Positions 53,073-62,155 are shown, numbered from the stretch's first letter. The stretch is 64,000 bases of DNA from Alphaproteobacteria bacterium (GCA_016124665.1 WGNH01000025.1:1-64000), one strand, 5' to 3'. Notes: generated by a model from the letters alone, not told the origin. Program-made: numbers and translations.

Positions 53073-54566
53073 CTACTCCCCGCCCAACAGCTCCCGCACA
53101 TCCGCCACGAAGGCCTCCAGCGAGGGGTGGTGGATATACATCATGTGCCCGGCCTCATAATAGCCGAAGGTCACGCGGTCGGGATCAAAGCCGGGCTGGT
53201 TGAACATCAGCTCGGCGGCGAAAAACGGCGTCGCCAGATCGTAATAGCCCTGCGCCACCAGCACTTCGAGATCGGAATTTTGCCGCATCGCCGTGGCCAA
53301 CCAGGGCGTCACATTCACATAGGACGAGCCTTGCCCGGTCGAGCGGTTCCAGCCCGACGCGGTGGGAATATCGATCACCGAATATTCCTCGGTGATGTCC
53401 ACGCCCAGCGTGTCAGTGAAATAATGCAGCATGGCGGCGGTATAGCCGCCATCAATGCCATAGGCGGACGGGTCGTATTCCGGCCCCTCGCTGACCGCAT
53501 CGGCCTCCGCGCCGGTATAGCGGCTGTCCAGACGGCCCACGGACAGACCCTGATCGCGCAAGAGCTCCCGCATGAAGCGCTGCAGGCTGACACGCAGATT
53601 GGCGCGCAGCAAATATTCCTCCGACAGGCCGATATAGCCGGAAAACTCTGCGGCCACGGCGCGCCGGTCAGCTTCCGGCAGGCTCGCGCCACGAAGCAGC
53701 GCCGGCATATAGCGGTCATAGGCGAAAGTGCGGGCATCGGAGAGGAAGGCCTCGATATCGCCATTCCAGGCCGCCCGGTCGACGCGCTCATGATACCAGG
53801 CCGTGGCCGCAAATCCCGGCATCAGCCCGACAAAGCCGACATCATTGCCTTCGGACGTGTCGTCATAGCGGAAATCCAGAACAGTGGAGATCAGGGCGAC
53901 GCCGTTGAAGGAGACATCGGTCCAGCCGCCCTGCATCTCGTTGAGGAGCGCCGCAATCCGCGTCGTGCCATAGCTCTCGCCCAGCAGGTATTTCGGCGAA
54001 TTCCAGCGCCGGTTCTCGGTCAGCCAGCGGCGGATGAAGGCGCCCAGGACTTCGGCATCCTCGCGAATGCCCCAGAAGCGTTCCGTACCCGCCTCGCCCA
54101 GCGGACGGCTCCAGCCCGTGCCGACCGGGTCGACAAAGACCAGGTCCGTATGATCGAGGATGGAAAGATTGTTCTCGATGATGGAATAGGGCGCCGCGCC
54201 GTCATCGCGCGCATCGGAGGGCAGGTCGAGCCGGTAGGGGCCGAACACGCCCATATGCAGCCACAGGCTGGCCGAGCCCGGCCCGCCATTGAAGATGAAG
54301 GCCACCGGGCGCGTGGTGCGGTCATCCACCCCTTCGCGGATATAGGCGGTGGAGAAGATGGAGGCATAGGGAACGCCTTCATCGTCCGCCATATAGGTCT
54401 CGCCCGCGACAACGGAATAGCGCACGCGCTGGCCATTGGCGGTGATCTGGCCGGTGCTTTCATAGACGCGCGAGCCATCCTCGCGGGTGGTCGATCCATC
54501 GTCCTGTGCAGCCGCTGTACAGGCACTCAGGGCGATAACAAGAATAATGGCTGTCCAGCGTGTCAT
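53073..54566 (-). CDS. Exported serine carboxypeptidase (peptidase S10)
   Basis: The 497-residue protein has a lipoprotein-like signal (ILVIALSACTAAAQ, lipobox LSAC). S10 signatures are FIFNGGPGSASLWLHMGVFG (oxyanion), VDPVGTGWSRPLG, the nucleophile in LLGESYGTTRIAAL, Asp in VAQGYYDLATPF and His in YYEAGHMMY. It probably trims C-terminal residues from peptides outside the cytoplasm. It lies immediately next to the family A repeat at its 3' end. Confidence 0.92.
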   Translation of the reverse strand: MTRWTAIILVIALSACTAAAQDDGSTTREDGSRVYESTGQITANGQRVRYSVVAGETYMADDEGVPYASIFSTAYIREGVDDRTTRPVAFIFNGGPGSASLWLHMGVFGPYRLDLPSDARDDGAAPYSIIENNLSILDHTDLVFVDPVGTGWSRPLGEAGTERFWGIREDAEVLGAFIRRWLTENRRWNSPKYLLGESYGTTRIAALLNEMQGGWTDVSFNGVALISTVLDFRYDDTSEGNDVGFVGLMPGFAATAWYHERVDRAAWNGDIEAFLSDARTFAYDRYMPALLRGASLPEADRRAVAAEFSGYIGLSEEYLLRANLRVSLQRFMRELLRDQGLSVGRLDSRYTGAEADAVSEGPEYDPSAYGIDGGYTAAMLHYFTDTLGVDITEEYSVIDIPTASGWNRSTGQGSSYVNVTPWLATAMRQNSDLEVLVAQGYYDLATPFFAAELMFNQPGFDPDRVTFGYYEAGHMMYIHHPSLEAFVADVRELLGGE

Positions 54567-54636
54567 GAAGGGCTCCCCGCAATTTCCGGACGCAAGATAA
54601 AGCCTTCGCGCCGCAACGCAAACCGGCGGTGCGGCT

Positions 54637-55284
54637 CTAGTCGTCTGAAGCAGGCCGGATGACGGTATGATCCACCAGCGGCTGGATCAGGCGCTCGATC
54701 ATCGGCAGGCGTTCATCGATCCCGCCCTCATCCGGTCCTGCAATGCCGCCGCGATACTGGACATAGTAGATCCCGTTATTGAGCTGGTAGAGAAAGCTTC
54801 CGGTCAGTTCGCCGCTCTCCGGGTCCATTCGGCCGAGCCAGCAAATCCGGATTGTCAATTCGTGGCCTTCGGGATCGGTCAGAGGCTGGTCGATGATCGT
54901 TTGGGGCGCGCCGGCTTCGCAGAACGGCGCGTCCGTGGTCTCGCCATCACTCTGACGGAAGGCGTTTGCCGCGAAATCCAGTGAGTAGTCGGACGGTGTC
55001 CCACCCGAATAATTCATCAGTGCGTCCATGGCGGGCGTTGCCTGCGCAATCACCTCTTCACGATCATGCATCGAAAAGACGGAATAGGGCGAATTCGCGA
55101 ACACCGCCTCGGTCATCCGCACCAGCGCGCGCGCCGTGCTTTCCGGACCGGAATCGGCTTCCAGGTCGTCCGAAACCCCGCCAACCTCATCAAGCAGACC
55201 CTCCATACTGCGCATCACCTGCGCCGGGCTTGCCTCGTCCTGCTCCTGAACCAGCAGGCTCATCGCCAGAATCAGATCAAACAT
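54637..55284 (-). CDS. Hypothetical protein
   Basis: The 215-residue protein begins MFDLILAMSLLVQEQDEASP, a short hydrophobic start that may be a weak signal peptide. The rest is acidic, with two Cys (FCEAGAP and IRICWLGRMD) that could pair outside the cytoplasm. It contains a strand-rich segment (GELTGSFLYQLNNGIYYVQY). No family was recognised. GGGGAG six bases upstream supports the ATG. Confidence 0.5.
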   Translation of the reverse strand: MFDLILAMSLLVQEQDEASPAQVMRSMEGLLDEVGGVSDDLEADSGPESTARALVRMTEAVFANSPYSVFSMHDREEVIAQATPAMDALMNYSGGTPSDYSLDFAANAFRQSDGETTDAPFCEAGAPQTIIDQPLTDPEGHELTIRICWLGRMDPESGELTGSFLYQLNNGIYYVQYRGGIAGPDEGGIDERLPMIERLIQPLVDHTVIRPASDD

Positions 55285-55385
55285 GCTGCGCTCCCCTTTT
55301 GTGGCGGACTTTGCCGTGGCGACTGGCGTTCGTCGAGGCGAAAAGGCGCTGGCCAGAACGATAGTGTCCGCGCTAGAGCAGGCAC

Positions 55386-56279
55386 ATGAATTATCGCCAC
55401 GCCTTCCATGCCGGAAACTTCGCCGATGTGCTGAAACACGCGGTTCTGGCGCAATGCCTCACCCATCTGAAGAAGAAGCCCGGAGCCTTCCGCTATATCG
55501 ACACCCATGCCGGGGTCGGGGCCTATGATCTCACCTCCAGCGAGGCACAGCGCAATCCCGAATGGGAGGGCGGCATTGCCCGTGTGCTCGCGGCAAAACG
55601 TCCGCCGGCTGTCGATGCGGCGCTGGCCCCGTTTCTGGATGTCGTCCGCGCCATGAATCCCGGGGACACACTCACCACCTATCCCGGCTCGCCCGAGCTC
55701 GCCGCCCGCCTGCTGCGCGAACAGGACCGCGCCCATCTGTGTGAATTGCACGAGGCCGACGCCCGCACACTGGACCAGCGCTATATCCGCAATGCCGCCG
55801 TCAAGGTGGAGCGCCGCGATGGCTACAAGGCACTCGCCAGCCTGGTGCCGCCGCGGGAAAAGCGCGGCGTGGTGCTGGTCGATCCGCCCTTTGAACATCG
55901 CGACGAAATGGCCCACATGGCCGAAGCCGTCCGCAAGGCCGTGCCGAAATGGCCTGGTGGCACCTATATTTTCTGGCGGCCGCTCAAGGATTTGTGGGCG
56001 TCGGAACGCTTTGATGTCGGGCTGGCCGAATGGCTGTTCGAGGAAAACCTCGCCACGCCGGAAAAAGTCCTGCGCGCCGATCTCTGGGTCCGTGACCTGG
56101 AGGCCGAGGGCAAGCTCGCCGGGGCGGGCGTCGTCATCCTCAACCCGCCCTACACGCTCGAAGCCCAGCTTCTGGAGTTATTGCCCTGGCTGGCAGAGAC
56201 ACTCGCAACTGGCGAAGGTGCGGGCTGGCGCCTCGACGGCGCGGCAACGGATGAAAGCCTGTCGGTGGAGGAATTCTAG
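55386..56279 (+). CDS. rlmJ: 23S rRNA (adenine2030-N6)-methyltransferase RlmJ
   Basis: The 297-residue methyltransferase begins with the diagnostic MNYRHAFHAGNFADVLKHAV. DTHAGVGAYDL is the SAM-binding loop and VLVDPPFEHRDE is the catalytic D-P-P-[FY]. The protein modifies A2030 in helix 72 of 23S rRNA. It ends in the family A repeat that separates it from a convergent gene. Confidence 0.95.
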   Translation: MNYRHAFHAGNFADVLKHAVLAQCLTHLKKKPGAFRYIDTHAGVGAYDLTSSEAQRNPEWEGGIARVLAAKRPPAVDAALAPFLDVVRAMNPGDTLTTYPGSPELAARLLREQDRAHLCELHEADARTLDQRYIRNAAVKVERRDGYKALASLVPPREKRGVVLVDPPFEHRDEMAHMAEAVRKAVPKWPGGTYIFWRPLKDLWASERFDVGLAEWLFEENLATPEKVLRADLWVRDLEAEGKLAGAGVVILNPPYTLEAQLLELLPWLAETLATGEGAGWRLDGAATDESLSVEEF

Positions 56280-56294
56280 AGGCGGCATTTTTTT

Positions 56295-56409
56295 CTCCCC
56301 CTACTTGTGGGGGGGAGTGGCCCGGAGGGCCGAGGGGGGGGGCGAATGGCGGGTGTGATCTTGCCCCCTCCGTCAGCTTCGCTGACACCTCCCCCGTGAA
56401 CGGGGGAGG
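56295..56409 (-). repeat. Family A palindromic repeat, copy 4 (inverted)
   Basis: It is nearly identical to copy 3, with longer G-runs (GGGGGGGGG tract) and the full GTCAGCGAAGCTGACGGAGG middle. It lies between the convergent rlmJ and crotonase genes, 16 bases and 10 bases from their stops. Confidence 0.85.
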
Positions 56410-56418
56410 AAACCAACC

Positions 56419-57291
56419 CTAATACTCTTCCTCCTCCCAGAAGGGATACCAGGGCGGCAGGTCTGTGGAGGGCTTTTGCGGGAAGTCCGGCGGGCGCTTT
56501 TCCAGAAAGCTCATCACGCCTTCGGCGGCATCGGGTCCGATACCGGCATGCAGGATGGCTTTTGATTCTATCCGGTGCGCATCCATCGGCGTATGCGGTC
56601 CCAGCATCCGCCACGCCATCTGCCGCATCACCGCGACCGAGACCGGCGCGGTCGTCTGCGCCAGCGTGCGGGCGTATTCCTGCGCGGCAGGCAGCAAGTC
56701 TTCCGGTGCATGCAGGCTTTTCAGCAATCCGGCCTGATGCGCTTCCTCGGACAGGAAGGTACGGCCCGACATGGCCCAGTCCATTGCCGTGGAGATGCCG
56801 ACCACGCGCGGCAGGAACCAGCTTGCCGCCCCGTCCCAGGCAATGCCGCGTTTGGAGAACGGGTAGGCCATTTTTGCGCCGGGCACGGCGAAGCGCACAT
56901 CCATCGGCAGGATCATCGTTGCCCCGATCCCGACCGCCGGGCCGTTGATCGCGGCAATCACCGGCTTGATCGAGTTGAAAATGCGCAGATTCATCAGCCC
57001 GCCGGTATCGCGCCAGCGCGGATCGGTATCGTCCAGCTCGCCATCGGCTTTGGCTTGTGACACGGCGTTGAACGTCTCCGCGCCCAGCGACAGGTCCGCG
57101 CCCGCGCAGAACGCCCGCCCGGACCCGGTGAAGATCACGGCGCGGATATCATCATTGGCATCGGTATGATCGAGCGCCGCGACCACCTCGCGCATCATGT
57201 CATGCGTATAGGCATTCATCGCCTGCGGCCGGTTCAGCGTGATCGTGGCCACCGGCCCGTCAGTCTCCAGCAGGATGGTGTCGAATGTCAT
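56419..57291 (-). CDS. Enoyl-CoA hydratase/isomerase (crotonase) family protein
   Basis: The 290-residue protein has oxyanion-hole segments GRAFCAGADLSLG and INGPAVGIGATMI. The first general acid/base Glu of classical hydratases is replaced (GIGATM in place of G-G-G-x-E). The second position, usually P-E in the related RRGIVPEA form, reads KRGIAWDGAASWFLP, that is Asp. The SSWFLPR-like tail places it in the subgroup often listed as enoyl-CoA hydratase-related. True hydration is therefore doubtful; another CoA reaction is possible. Confidence 0.82.
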   Translation of the reverse strand: MTFDTILLETDGPVATITLNRPQAMNAYTHDMMREVVAALDHTDANDDIRAVIFTGSGRAFCAGADLSLGAETFNAVSQAKADGELDDTDPRWRDTGGLMNLRIFNSIKPVIAAINGPAVGIGATMILPMDVRFAVPGAKMAYPFSKRGIAWDGAASWFLPRVVGISTAMDWAMSGRTFLSEEAHQAGLLKSLHAPEDLLPAAQEYARTLAQTTAPVSVAVMRQMAWRMLGPHTPMDAHRIESKAILHAGIGPDAAEGVMSFLEKRPPDFPQKPSTDLPPWYPFWEEEEY

Positions 57292-57300
57292 GGCCTGTTC

Positions 57301-58533
57301 CTAATCTTCCGTTCCGTCGCCGAACCATTCCCCGCGCTCGGTGAAATGGACCACGGCCAGCGCTGCGAGCCCGGTCAGGGCCTGTCCGGCAATCAGCGGC
57401 AGGGTCGAGTCATTGTAAAGCTGGCCAATGACCGCGCCGATGATGGCCCCGATCACGCCGGTGCCGAATCCATAGGCCGCAGACGCCGTTCCGGCCACAT
57501 GGCCGACCGGCTCCATCGCCAGCGCGTTGAAATTGGCGGCGATCAGCCCCATCAGCATCATCGCCAGGGTCAGCAGCCCCATGAAGATCAGGAGGTTTTC
57601 CGACGCAAACACGATCAGCGCCACATGCGCCAGACTGATCACGGTAAAGCCGATCAGCGCGCCTTGCGACAGCCGCCGCTGGCCCAGCCGCATCACCAGC
57701 CGTGAATTGATGAAATTGGTGATCGCCATGCAGGCCGCCATGCCGGCAAAAGCCAGAGTCCAAGACATGCCGAGACCGAAATGTTCGGCCATGATCTGTT
57801 CGGACGAATTGAGCAGCCCATACAGCCCGCCGAAGAAGAAGGCCCCGGCCAGCATGTAGCCGGCCATCGCCCGGTGCCGCAGGCTTTCCCGGTAGGCGCG
57901 GATTGAATCCCTGAAATCCAGCTTGCGCCGGTATTCCTCATGCAGGGTTTCCGGCAGGCGGAAACATAACCAGATGGCGAGCCCGGAGGCCGTTACCAGC
58001 AGGAAAACGAAGATCCAGCGCCAGGGGCCGATCAGCAGGATCGCTTGCCCCAGGCTGGGTGCAATCACCGGCACCGCCATGAACACCATCATCGCCATGG
58101 ACACGACCTGCGCCATGCGCCGCCCGGAGGTCAGGTCGCGCGCAATCGCCGTGCCGATCACCCGCGCCGCGGCAATGCTCATCCCCTGTAACAGGCGGCC
58201 AAACAGCAGGGCCTCGAAATTCCAGGCAATCAGGCAGAACACCGTGGCCCCGATATAGAGCCCCAGAGCGCCGAGCAGGACCGGCTTGCGGCCCCAGCTG
58301 TCCGACAGTGGCCCGTAGATCAGCTGCGCCAGGCCGAAGCCGACCAGAAACGCGGTGATCACCAGCTGGCGCCGGTTCGGGTTTGCCAGATCGAGATCAT
58401 TGCCGATGGCCGGCAGGGCGGGCAGCATCATGTCGATGGACAGGGCCACAATGCCTGTCGAAAGGACCAGCAGCGTCACCAGCTGCCAGAACGTCATCAG
58501 CTGACGTTCGCCTGCAAATTGTGAATCCCGCAT
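57301..58533 (-). CDS. Bcr/CflA-type MFS drug exporter
   Basis: The 410-residue transporter has twelve helices. Family features are DMMLPALPAIGNDLDL in helix 1, GFGLAQLIYGPLSDSWGRKP (motif A between helices 2 and 3) and LQGMSIAAARVIGTAIARDL (helix 4). It probably exports toxic compounds by proton antiport. ATG 58533 follows GAGGG; the ATG at 58497 is the alternative. Nine bases separate it from the crotonase gene, so they may be co-transcribed. Confidence 0.9.
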   Translation of the reverse strand: MRDSQFAGERQLMTFWQLVTLLVLSTGIVALSIDMMLPALPAIGNDLDLANPNRRQLVITAFLVGFGLAQLIYGPLSDSWGRKPVLLGALGLYIGATVFCLIAWNFEALLFGRLLQGMSIAAARVIGTAIARDLTSGRRMAQVVSMAMMVFMAVPVIAPSLGQAILLIGPWRWIFVFLLVTASGLAIWLCFRLPETLHEEYRRKLDFRDSIRAYRESLRHRAMAGYMLAGAFFFGGLYGLLNSSEQIMAEHFGLGMSWTLAFAGMAACMAITNFINSRLVMRLGQRRLSQGALIGFTVISLAHVALIVFASENLLIFMGLLTLAMMLMGLIAANFNALAMEPVGHVAGTASAAYGFGTGVIGAIIGAVIGQLYNDSTLPLIAGQALTGLAALAVVHFTERGEWFGDGTED

Positions 58534-58599
58534 CTGTCCCTCGTCCCCAACCCTAGGTGCGGGATTCAGCCCGGGATGGCAAGTCAGGGGTGCAGAGGG

Positions 58600-59328
58600 C
58601 TAATCGTCAGACGATATCGCGAAGGTTCCCGGGTCGAACTCCGGATTGATCTCGACCGAAATGATACGGACAGTCTGCACGGTTTCACCGGTACGCAGAT
58701 CGACCGTCTCCTGCAGCATCGGGAACATCACGCCCTCGATCATCGTGAAATCCGACCGCCGGGTCTCGTGATATTCCTCGTCCGGATTGACGTCGGGATG
58801 AAGGGCATATTCGCTGCGGTCCCGGACCGGCAGGTAGGTCTCCGGATCGAGATAGAGCCGCTCCTCGAACCCGTCAGCCATCGCGAAATCCAGCGTGGGA
58901 TAGACAATGCCGTCAATCTCGACCGGCTCACCCTCGGTGATGGTGTGGCCCAGAGCGGCGTATTCGTGCGGGCCGTAAAGATTGCCGTGTAAGCCGCGCA
59001 GCAGGATATCAGCGGCCGCTTCGGTGGTGGCATGTGCATCGCCATCGGCAAACATTTGCCAGCTCTGCCCTTGATCAAGCGCCTCGGTAAAAACCCGTGT
59101 GCCATCGGCATAGATGTCGATACGCATGCTGTCAGGACGCTCGGCCTGATAGACACCCCGCACGTTAAAGGTGGGCTCGGTAATATCGAGTTCCAGCCGG
59201 ATACCGGTCACAGCCTCCAGCGCAGCCTCGCCGCCCATAGCCGCAACATGGCGGTCCAGAAGCCCCGGTTCTTCGCCGGAACACGCTGCGAGTGTCAGGG
59301 CCGACAGGGCCAGAATGCGCTTGTGCAT
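58600..59328 (-). CDS. Lipoprotein, outer-membrane lipoprotein-sorting-like
   Basis: The 242-residue protein has the lipobox LALSALTLAAC (Cys near 16). DRHVAAMGGEAALEAVTGIR followed by regular antiparallel strands (YQAERPDSMRIDIYADGTRV, DFAMADGFEERLYLDPETYL) resembles LolA/LolB-like or DUF4292-type open barrels that bind lipid. GGGGAG eight bases upstream selects ATG 59328. It stands alone between the exporter and ychF. Confidence 0.65.
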   Translation of the reverse strand: MHKRILALSALTLAACSGEEPGLLDRHVAAMGGEAALEAVTGIRLELDITEPTFNVRGVYQAERPDSMRIDIYADGTRVFTEALDQGQSWQMFADGDAHATTEAAADILLRGLHGNLYGPHEYAALGHTITEGEPVEIDGIVYPTLDFAMADGFEERLYLDPETYLPVRDRSEYALHPDVNPDEEYHETRRSDFTMIEGVMFPMLQETVDLRTGETVQTVRIISVEINPEFDPGTFAISSDD

Positions 59329-59401
59329 GGTGAACACTCCCCAAATCGGGGAGCGGTCTGACGTAATTGGACTTGCCGTAAAATGACCGGCAGATTACCG
59401 A

Positions 59402-60499
59402 TCATACATTGAACTTGAAGTGCAGGACATCGCCGTCCTTGACGAGATAGTCCTTGCCTTCCTGGCGCAGCTTTCCGGCCTCGCGGGCCCCGGCTTCTCC
59501 ATTGTGGGCGACATAATCCTCATAGGCGATGGTTTCCGCCTTGATGAATCCCTTCTCGAAATCACCGTGGATGACACCGGCACAGCGCGGCGCGGTCCAG
59601 CCATGCTTGAACGTCCAGGCCCGGGCTTCTTTCGGGCCGACCGTGAAATAGGTCTGCAGTTCCAGCAGATTGTATCCGGCGTGAATCAACCGGTCGAGTC
59701 CGGCCTCTTCCAGGCCGAGTGCGTCGAGATAGTCCTGCCGCTCATTCGCCTCCAGCAGCGCCAGCTCGCTTTCGATCTTGGCCGAAATCACCACCGCATC
59801 CGAGCCTTGCTCCGCCGCATATTCGACGACGCGCTGCGAGTGGGCATTGCCGGTAGCGGCACTGTCCTCGTCGACATTGGCGATATAGAGGACCGGCTTC
59901 GAGGTCAGGAGTTGCAGCATCCGCCAGGCCTTGCGCTGGTCGGCGGGCACTTCGGCCTTGCGCGCCGGGCGGCCCTCGGTCAGCTCCGCCAGGGCCAGAT
60001 CGATCAGCGCCAGCGTTTCTTTTGCCTCCTTGTCGCCCGTCTTGGCGCGCTTTTCCAGATTGCCGCGGCGCTTTTCCAGACTCTCCATATCGGCCAGCAT
60101 CAGCTCGGTCTCGACCGTTTCCAGATCCGCGATCGGATCCACCCGGTCCTCGACATGGGTGACATCGTCATCCTCGAAGGCGCGCAATACATAGGCGATG
60201 GCGTCGGTCTCGCGGATATTGGCGAGAAACTGATTGCCCAGGCCTTCGCCCTTGGACGCACCGCGGACCAGGCCGGCAATATCGACAAAATTCATCCGTG
60301 TCGGAATGATCTCTTTCGAGCCCGCGATTTTTGCGAGCACCTCCAGCCGCGGTTCCGGCATGGCGACATCGCCGACATTGGGCTCAATCGTGCAGAAGGG
60401 GTAATTGGCGGCTTGCGCCGCCGCGGTCTGCGTCAGCGCATTGAACAGGGTCGATTTACCGACATTCGGCAGGCCGACAATTCCGCATTTGAAACCCAT
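59402..60499 (-). CDS. ychF: Redox-regulated ATPase YchF (OLA1 family)
   Basis: The 365-residue protein begins MGFKCGIVGLPNVGKSTLFN (P-loop), followed by NYPFCTIEPNVG (switch I), FVDIAGLVRGASKGEGLGNQ (switch II) and VLYIANVDED (in place of NKxD, giving ATP preference). The C-terminal TGS domain ends KDYLVKDGDVLHFKFNV. It binds ribosomes and responds to oxidative stress. It normally neighbours pth; here 1.7 kb of other genes intervene. Confidence 0.97.
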   Translation of the reverse strand: MGFKCGIVGLPNVGKSTLFNALTQTAAAQAANYPFCTIEPNVGDVAMPEPRLEVLAKIAGSKEIIPTRMNFVDIAGLVRGASKGEGLGNQFLANIRETDAIAYVLRAFEDDDVTHVEDRVDPIADLETVETELMLADMESLEKRRGNLEKRAKTGDKEAKETLALIDLALAELTEGRPARKAEVPADQRKAWRMLQLLTSKPVLYIANVDEDSAATGNAHSQRVVEYAAEQGSDAVVISAKIESELALLEANERQDYLDALGLEEAGLDRLIHAGYNLLELQTYFTVGPKEARAWTFKHGWTAPRCAGVIHGDFEKGFIKAETIAYEDYVAHNGEAGAREAGKLRQEGKDYLVKDGDVLHFKFNV

Positions 60500-60578
60500 G
60501 ATGAAATCCCTTGCCTCGCACAGGAAGGCGAGGGGGTAGCCCGCGCACTCCCGGGGGTCAATTCGGCTATCAGCATGG

Positions 60579-61361
60579 CTACCCCACCAGACCGGTCACC
60601 ATCGCGGATCCGATGCCGATCATCAGAACGGCGACGACATGGCGGACCATGTCCAGCGTCACCTTCTCCAGCGTCCGCGTCCCGATATAGGCTCCCGCAA
60701 AAGCCGCAAGACTGGCGGTTCCGACAAGCGCCAGTTCGCGGAAGGTGAAAACCCCCTCGCTCCACAGGCTGGCTGCATAAGCGGGCAGGCGGGCCAGATC
60801 GACGAGGATCGCAATCATGACACCGGTCGCCACGAATGCCCTGGCCTCTAGCCCGCTCTTCAGGAGAAAGGCCGAACGCAACGCGCCCTGATGCCCGGTC
60901 AGCCCGCCCAGAAAACCGGTGATCAGACCCCCGAGCGGCATGAATCGGCGCGGTGTTGCCAGCTTCTGGAACCAGCTCTGCCATTCCAGCAGCGCAAACA
61001 GGATCATCATGACGCCGATGGTGAAACCGGCCGGTTCCGGCCCGAAAATGCGCCCGGCGGCCTGCCATTCAAACATGCTGCTGCCAGCATCCAGCCGGCC
61101 GAGAATCCAGGCCCCGGCGATGGCCGCCGGAATGGCCGGCACACCAAAGCGCAACAAAACGCTCCAGTCCGCACCGCGCCACAGAAGCCCGCCCTTGAAC
61201 ACATTGTTCAGGAGATGGACGAAGGCCGTTGCGGCAACGGCGACCGGCGCGGGAAAGAACAGCACGAAAACCGGTAGCAGCAATGTTCCGAGGCCAAATC
61301 CGGAATACAGCGTCAGCATTGAGGCCATGACGGCGGCAAATATGACGATCAGGAAATCCAT
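60579..61361 (-). CDS. TauE/SafE (TSUP) family membrane exporter
   Basis: The 260-residue protein has about eight helices arranged as two repeats. AAVMASMLTLYSGFGLGTLL and GLITGFLGGLTGHQGALRSA are the two conserved G-x-G-x-G helix motifs of the sulfite-exporter/TSUP family. Substrates in the family include sulfite, sulfoacetate and other organosulfur anions; none can be assigned here. AAGGGGCG precedes the ATG. Confidence 0.88.
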   Translation of the reverse strand: MDFLIVIFAAVMASMLTLYSGFGLGTLLLPVFVLFFPAPVAVAATAFVHLLNNVFKGGLLWRGADWSVLLRFGVPAIPAAIAGAWILGRLDAGSSMFEWQAAGRIFGPEPAGFTIGVMMILFALLEWQSWFQKLATPRRFMPLGGLITGFLGGLTGHQGALRSAFLLKSGLEARAFVATGVMIAILVDLARLPAYAASLWSEGVFTFRELALVGTASLAAFAGAYIGTRTLEKVTLDMVRHVVAVLMIGIGSAMVTGLVG

Positions 61362-61424
61362 ATCCGCGCCCCTTCAGCCAGAGTCGCAGGCACGGCGTAG
61401 CCACCGGCCACACCGCGTTCAAGT

Positions 61425-61817
61425 TCAAAACACTGCGTCGATATCCGTATGCCGGAAATCATCGCCTTTATAGAGCAGGGGCTCGCCCGTTTCCTTGGCC
61501 AGTGCATAGGCAAAACAATCCCCGAAATTCAGCTGGGCAGGGTGGCCCATTCCCTTGCCATATACACGGAAAGCTCGGCGCGCTGTCTTGACCTGCTCGA
61601 TGCTGACAGAAACGATCTCGATTCCGGAAACGGCCATGAAATCGTCCAATACATGCGACGCTAGCGGGCTATTGCGGCTGTCGACGCGCAGACTTGTTTC
61701 CAGCCAGTTTGCCGCCGACATACGTGAAAGGCCGGCGTGCTCGATGGCCCTCCGGAAATCGTCTTCCTCCGGTTCACCGAATAATATGGCGAGAATGGCC
61801 GAGGAATCGACGATCAT
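61425..61817 (-). CDS. vapC: VapC-type PIN ribonuclease toxin
   Basis: The 130-residue PIN domain has the acidic metal-site residues in place: Asp4 (MIVDSSAILAILF), Glu40 (NWLETSLRV), Asp100 (LNFGDCFAYALA) and Asp119/120 (LYKGDDF). VapC toxins cleave tRNA or rRNA. The start overlaps the antitoxin stop by four bases (ATGA), as usual in vapBC modules. Confidence 0.95.
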   Translation of the reverse strand: MIVDSSAILAILFGEPEEDDFRRAIEHAGLSRMSAANWLETSLRVDSRNSPLASHVLDDFMAVSGIEIVSVSIEQVKTARRAFRVYGKGMGHPAQLNFGDCFAYALAKETGEPLLYKGDDFRHTDIDAVF

Positions 61818-62068
61818 TCCGGCAGGCCGTCCTCACCGTAAAGGAAATCGTGATCTGCCGACGTAATTCCCTTGAATGCCTCACGCGGAAATCGCTTCAC
61901 GATTTCACGCAGCTTTTCCGCGCGGGCGTCCTTGCTGGCTTCCCGCTCGAGCCGGGCGATTTCAGCCTGCAGGGCTTCCCGCACCGCATCGGTAATGGAC
62001 AGGCCACTCAGCTCGGCCAGCTTGCGCGCCAGCCTGTCAGTCTCGGGATCCTTGATGCTCAATGTCAT
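61814..62068 (-). CDS. vapB: VapB-type antitoxin
   Basis: The 84-residue antitoxin opens MTLSIKDPETDRLARKLAEL followed by SGLSITDAVREALQAEI, the ribbon-helix-helix of the PSK/Rv0623-like antitoxin group. A charged C-terminal part (about 50-84) is expected to wrap the PIN active site. Its ATG immediately follows one of two direct repeats, so autoregulation is likely. Confidence 0.93.
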   Translation of the reverse strand: MTLSIKDPETDRLARKLAELSGLSITDAVREALQAEIARLEREASKDARAEKLREIVKRFPREAFKGITSADHDFLYGEDGLPE

Positions 62069-62099
62069 AAGGCAACCTATACACCTGACAAGGCAACCT
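62069..62099 (-). promoter_or_regulatory. Direct-repeat operator candidate for vapBC
   Basis: AGGTTGCCTT (minus strand) occurs at 62099-62090 and again at 62078-62069, exactly 21 bp apart, i.e. on the same face of the helix. The repeats flank TATAGG, a possible -10, and the proximal copy abuts the vapB ATG. This fits binding of VapBC multimers to repress their own promoter. Confidence 0.55.
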
Positions 62100-62155
62100 G
62101 TCCAGAAATTGCGATTGGCTGGCGAAATGGACGGCCCGCCAGTCGCACTCGACGG

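Noticed and set aside
52950-56409. Repeated GC-rich palindromes as a possible CRISPR array
   Set aside because: Copies are kilobases apart and 93-123 bases long with internal hairpins. There is no regular spacer series and no cas gene nearby.
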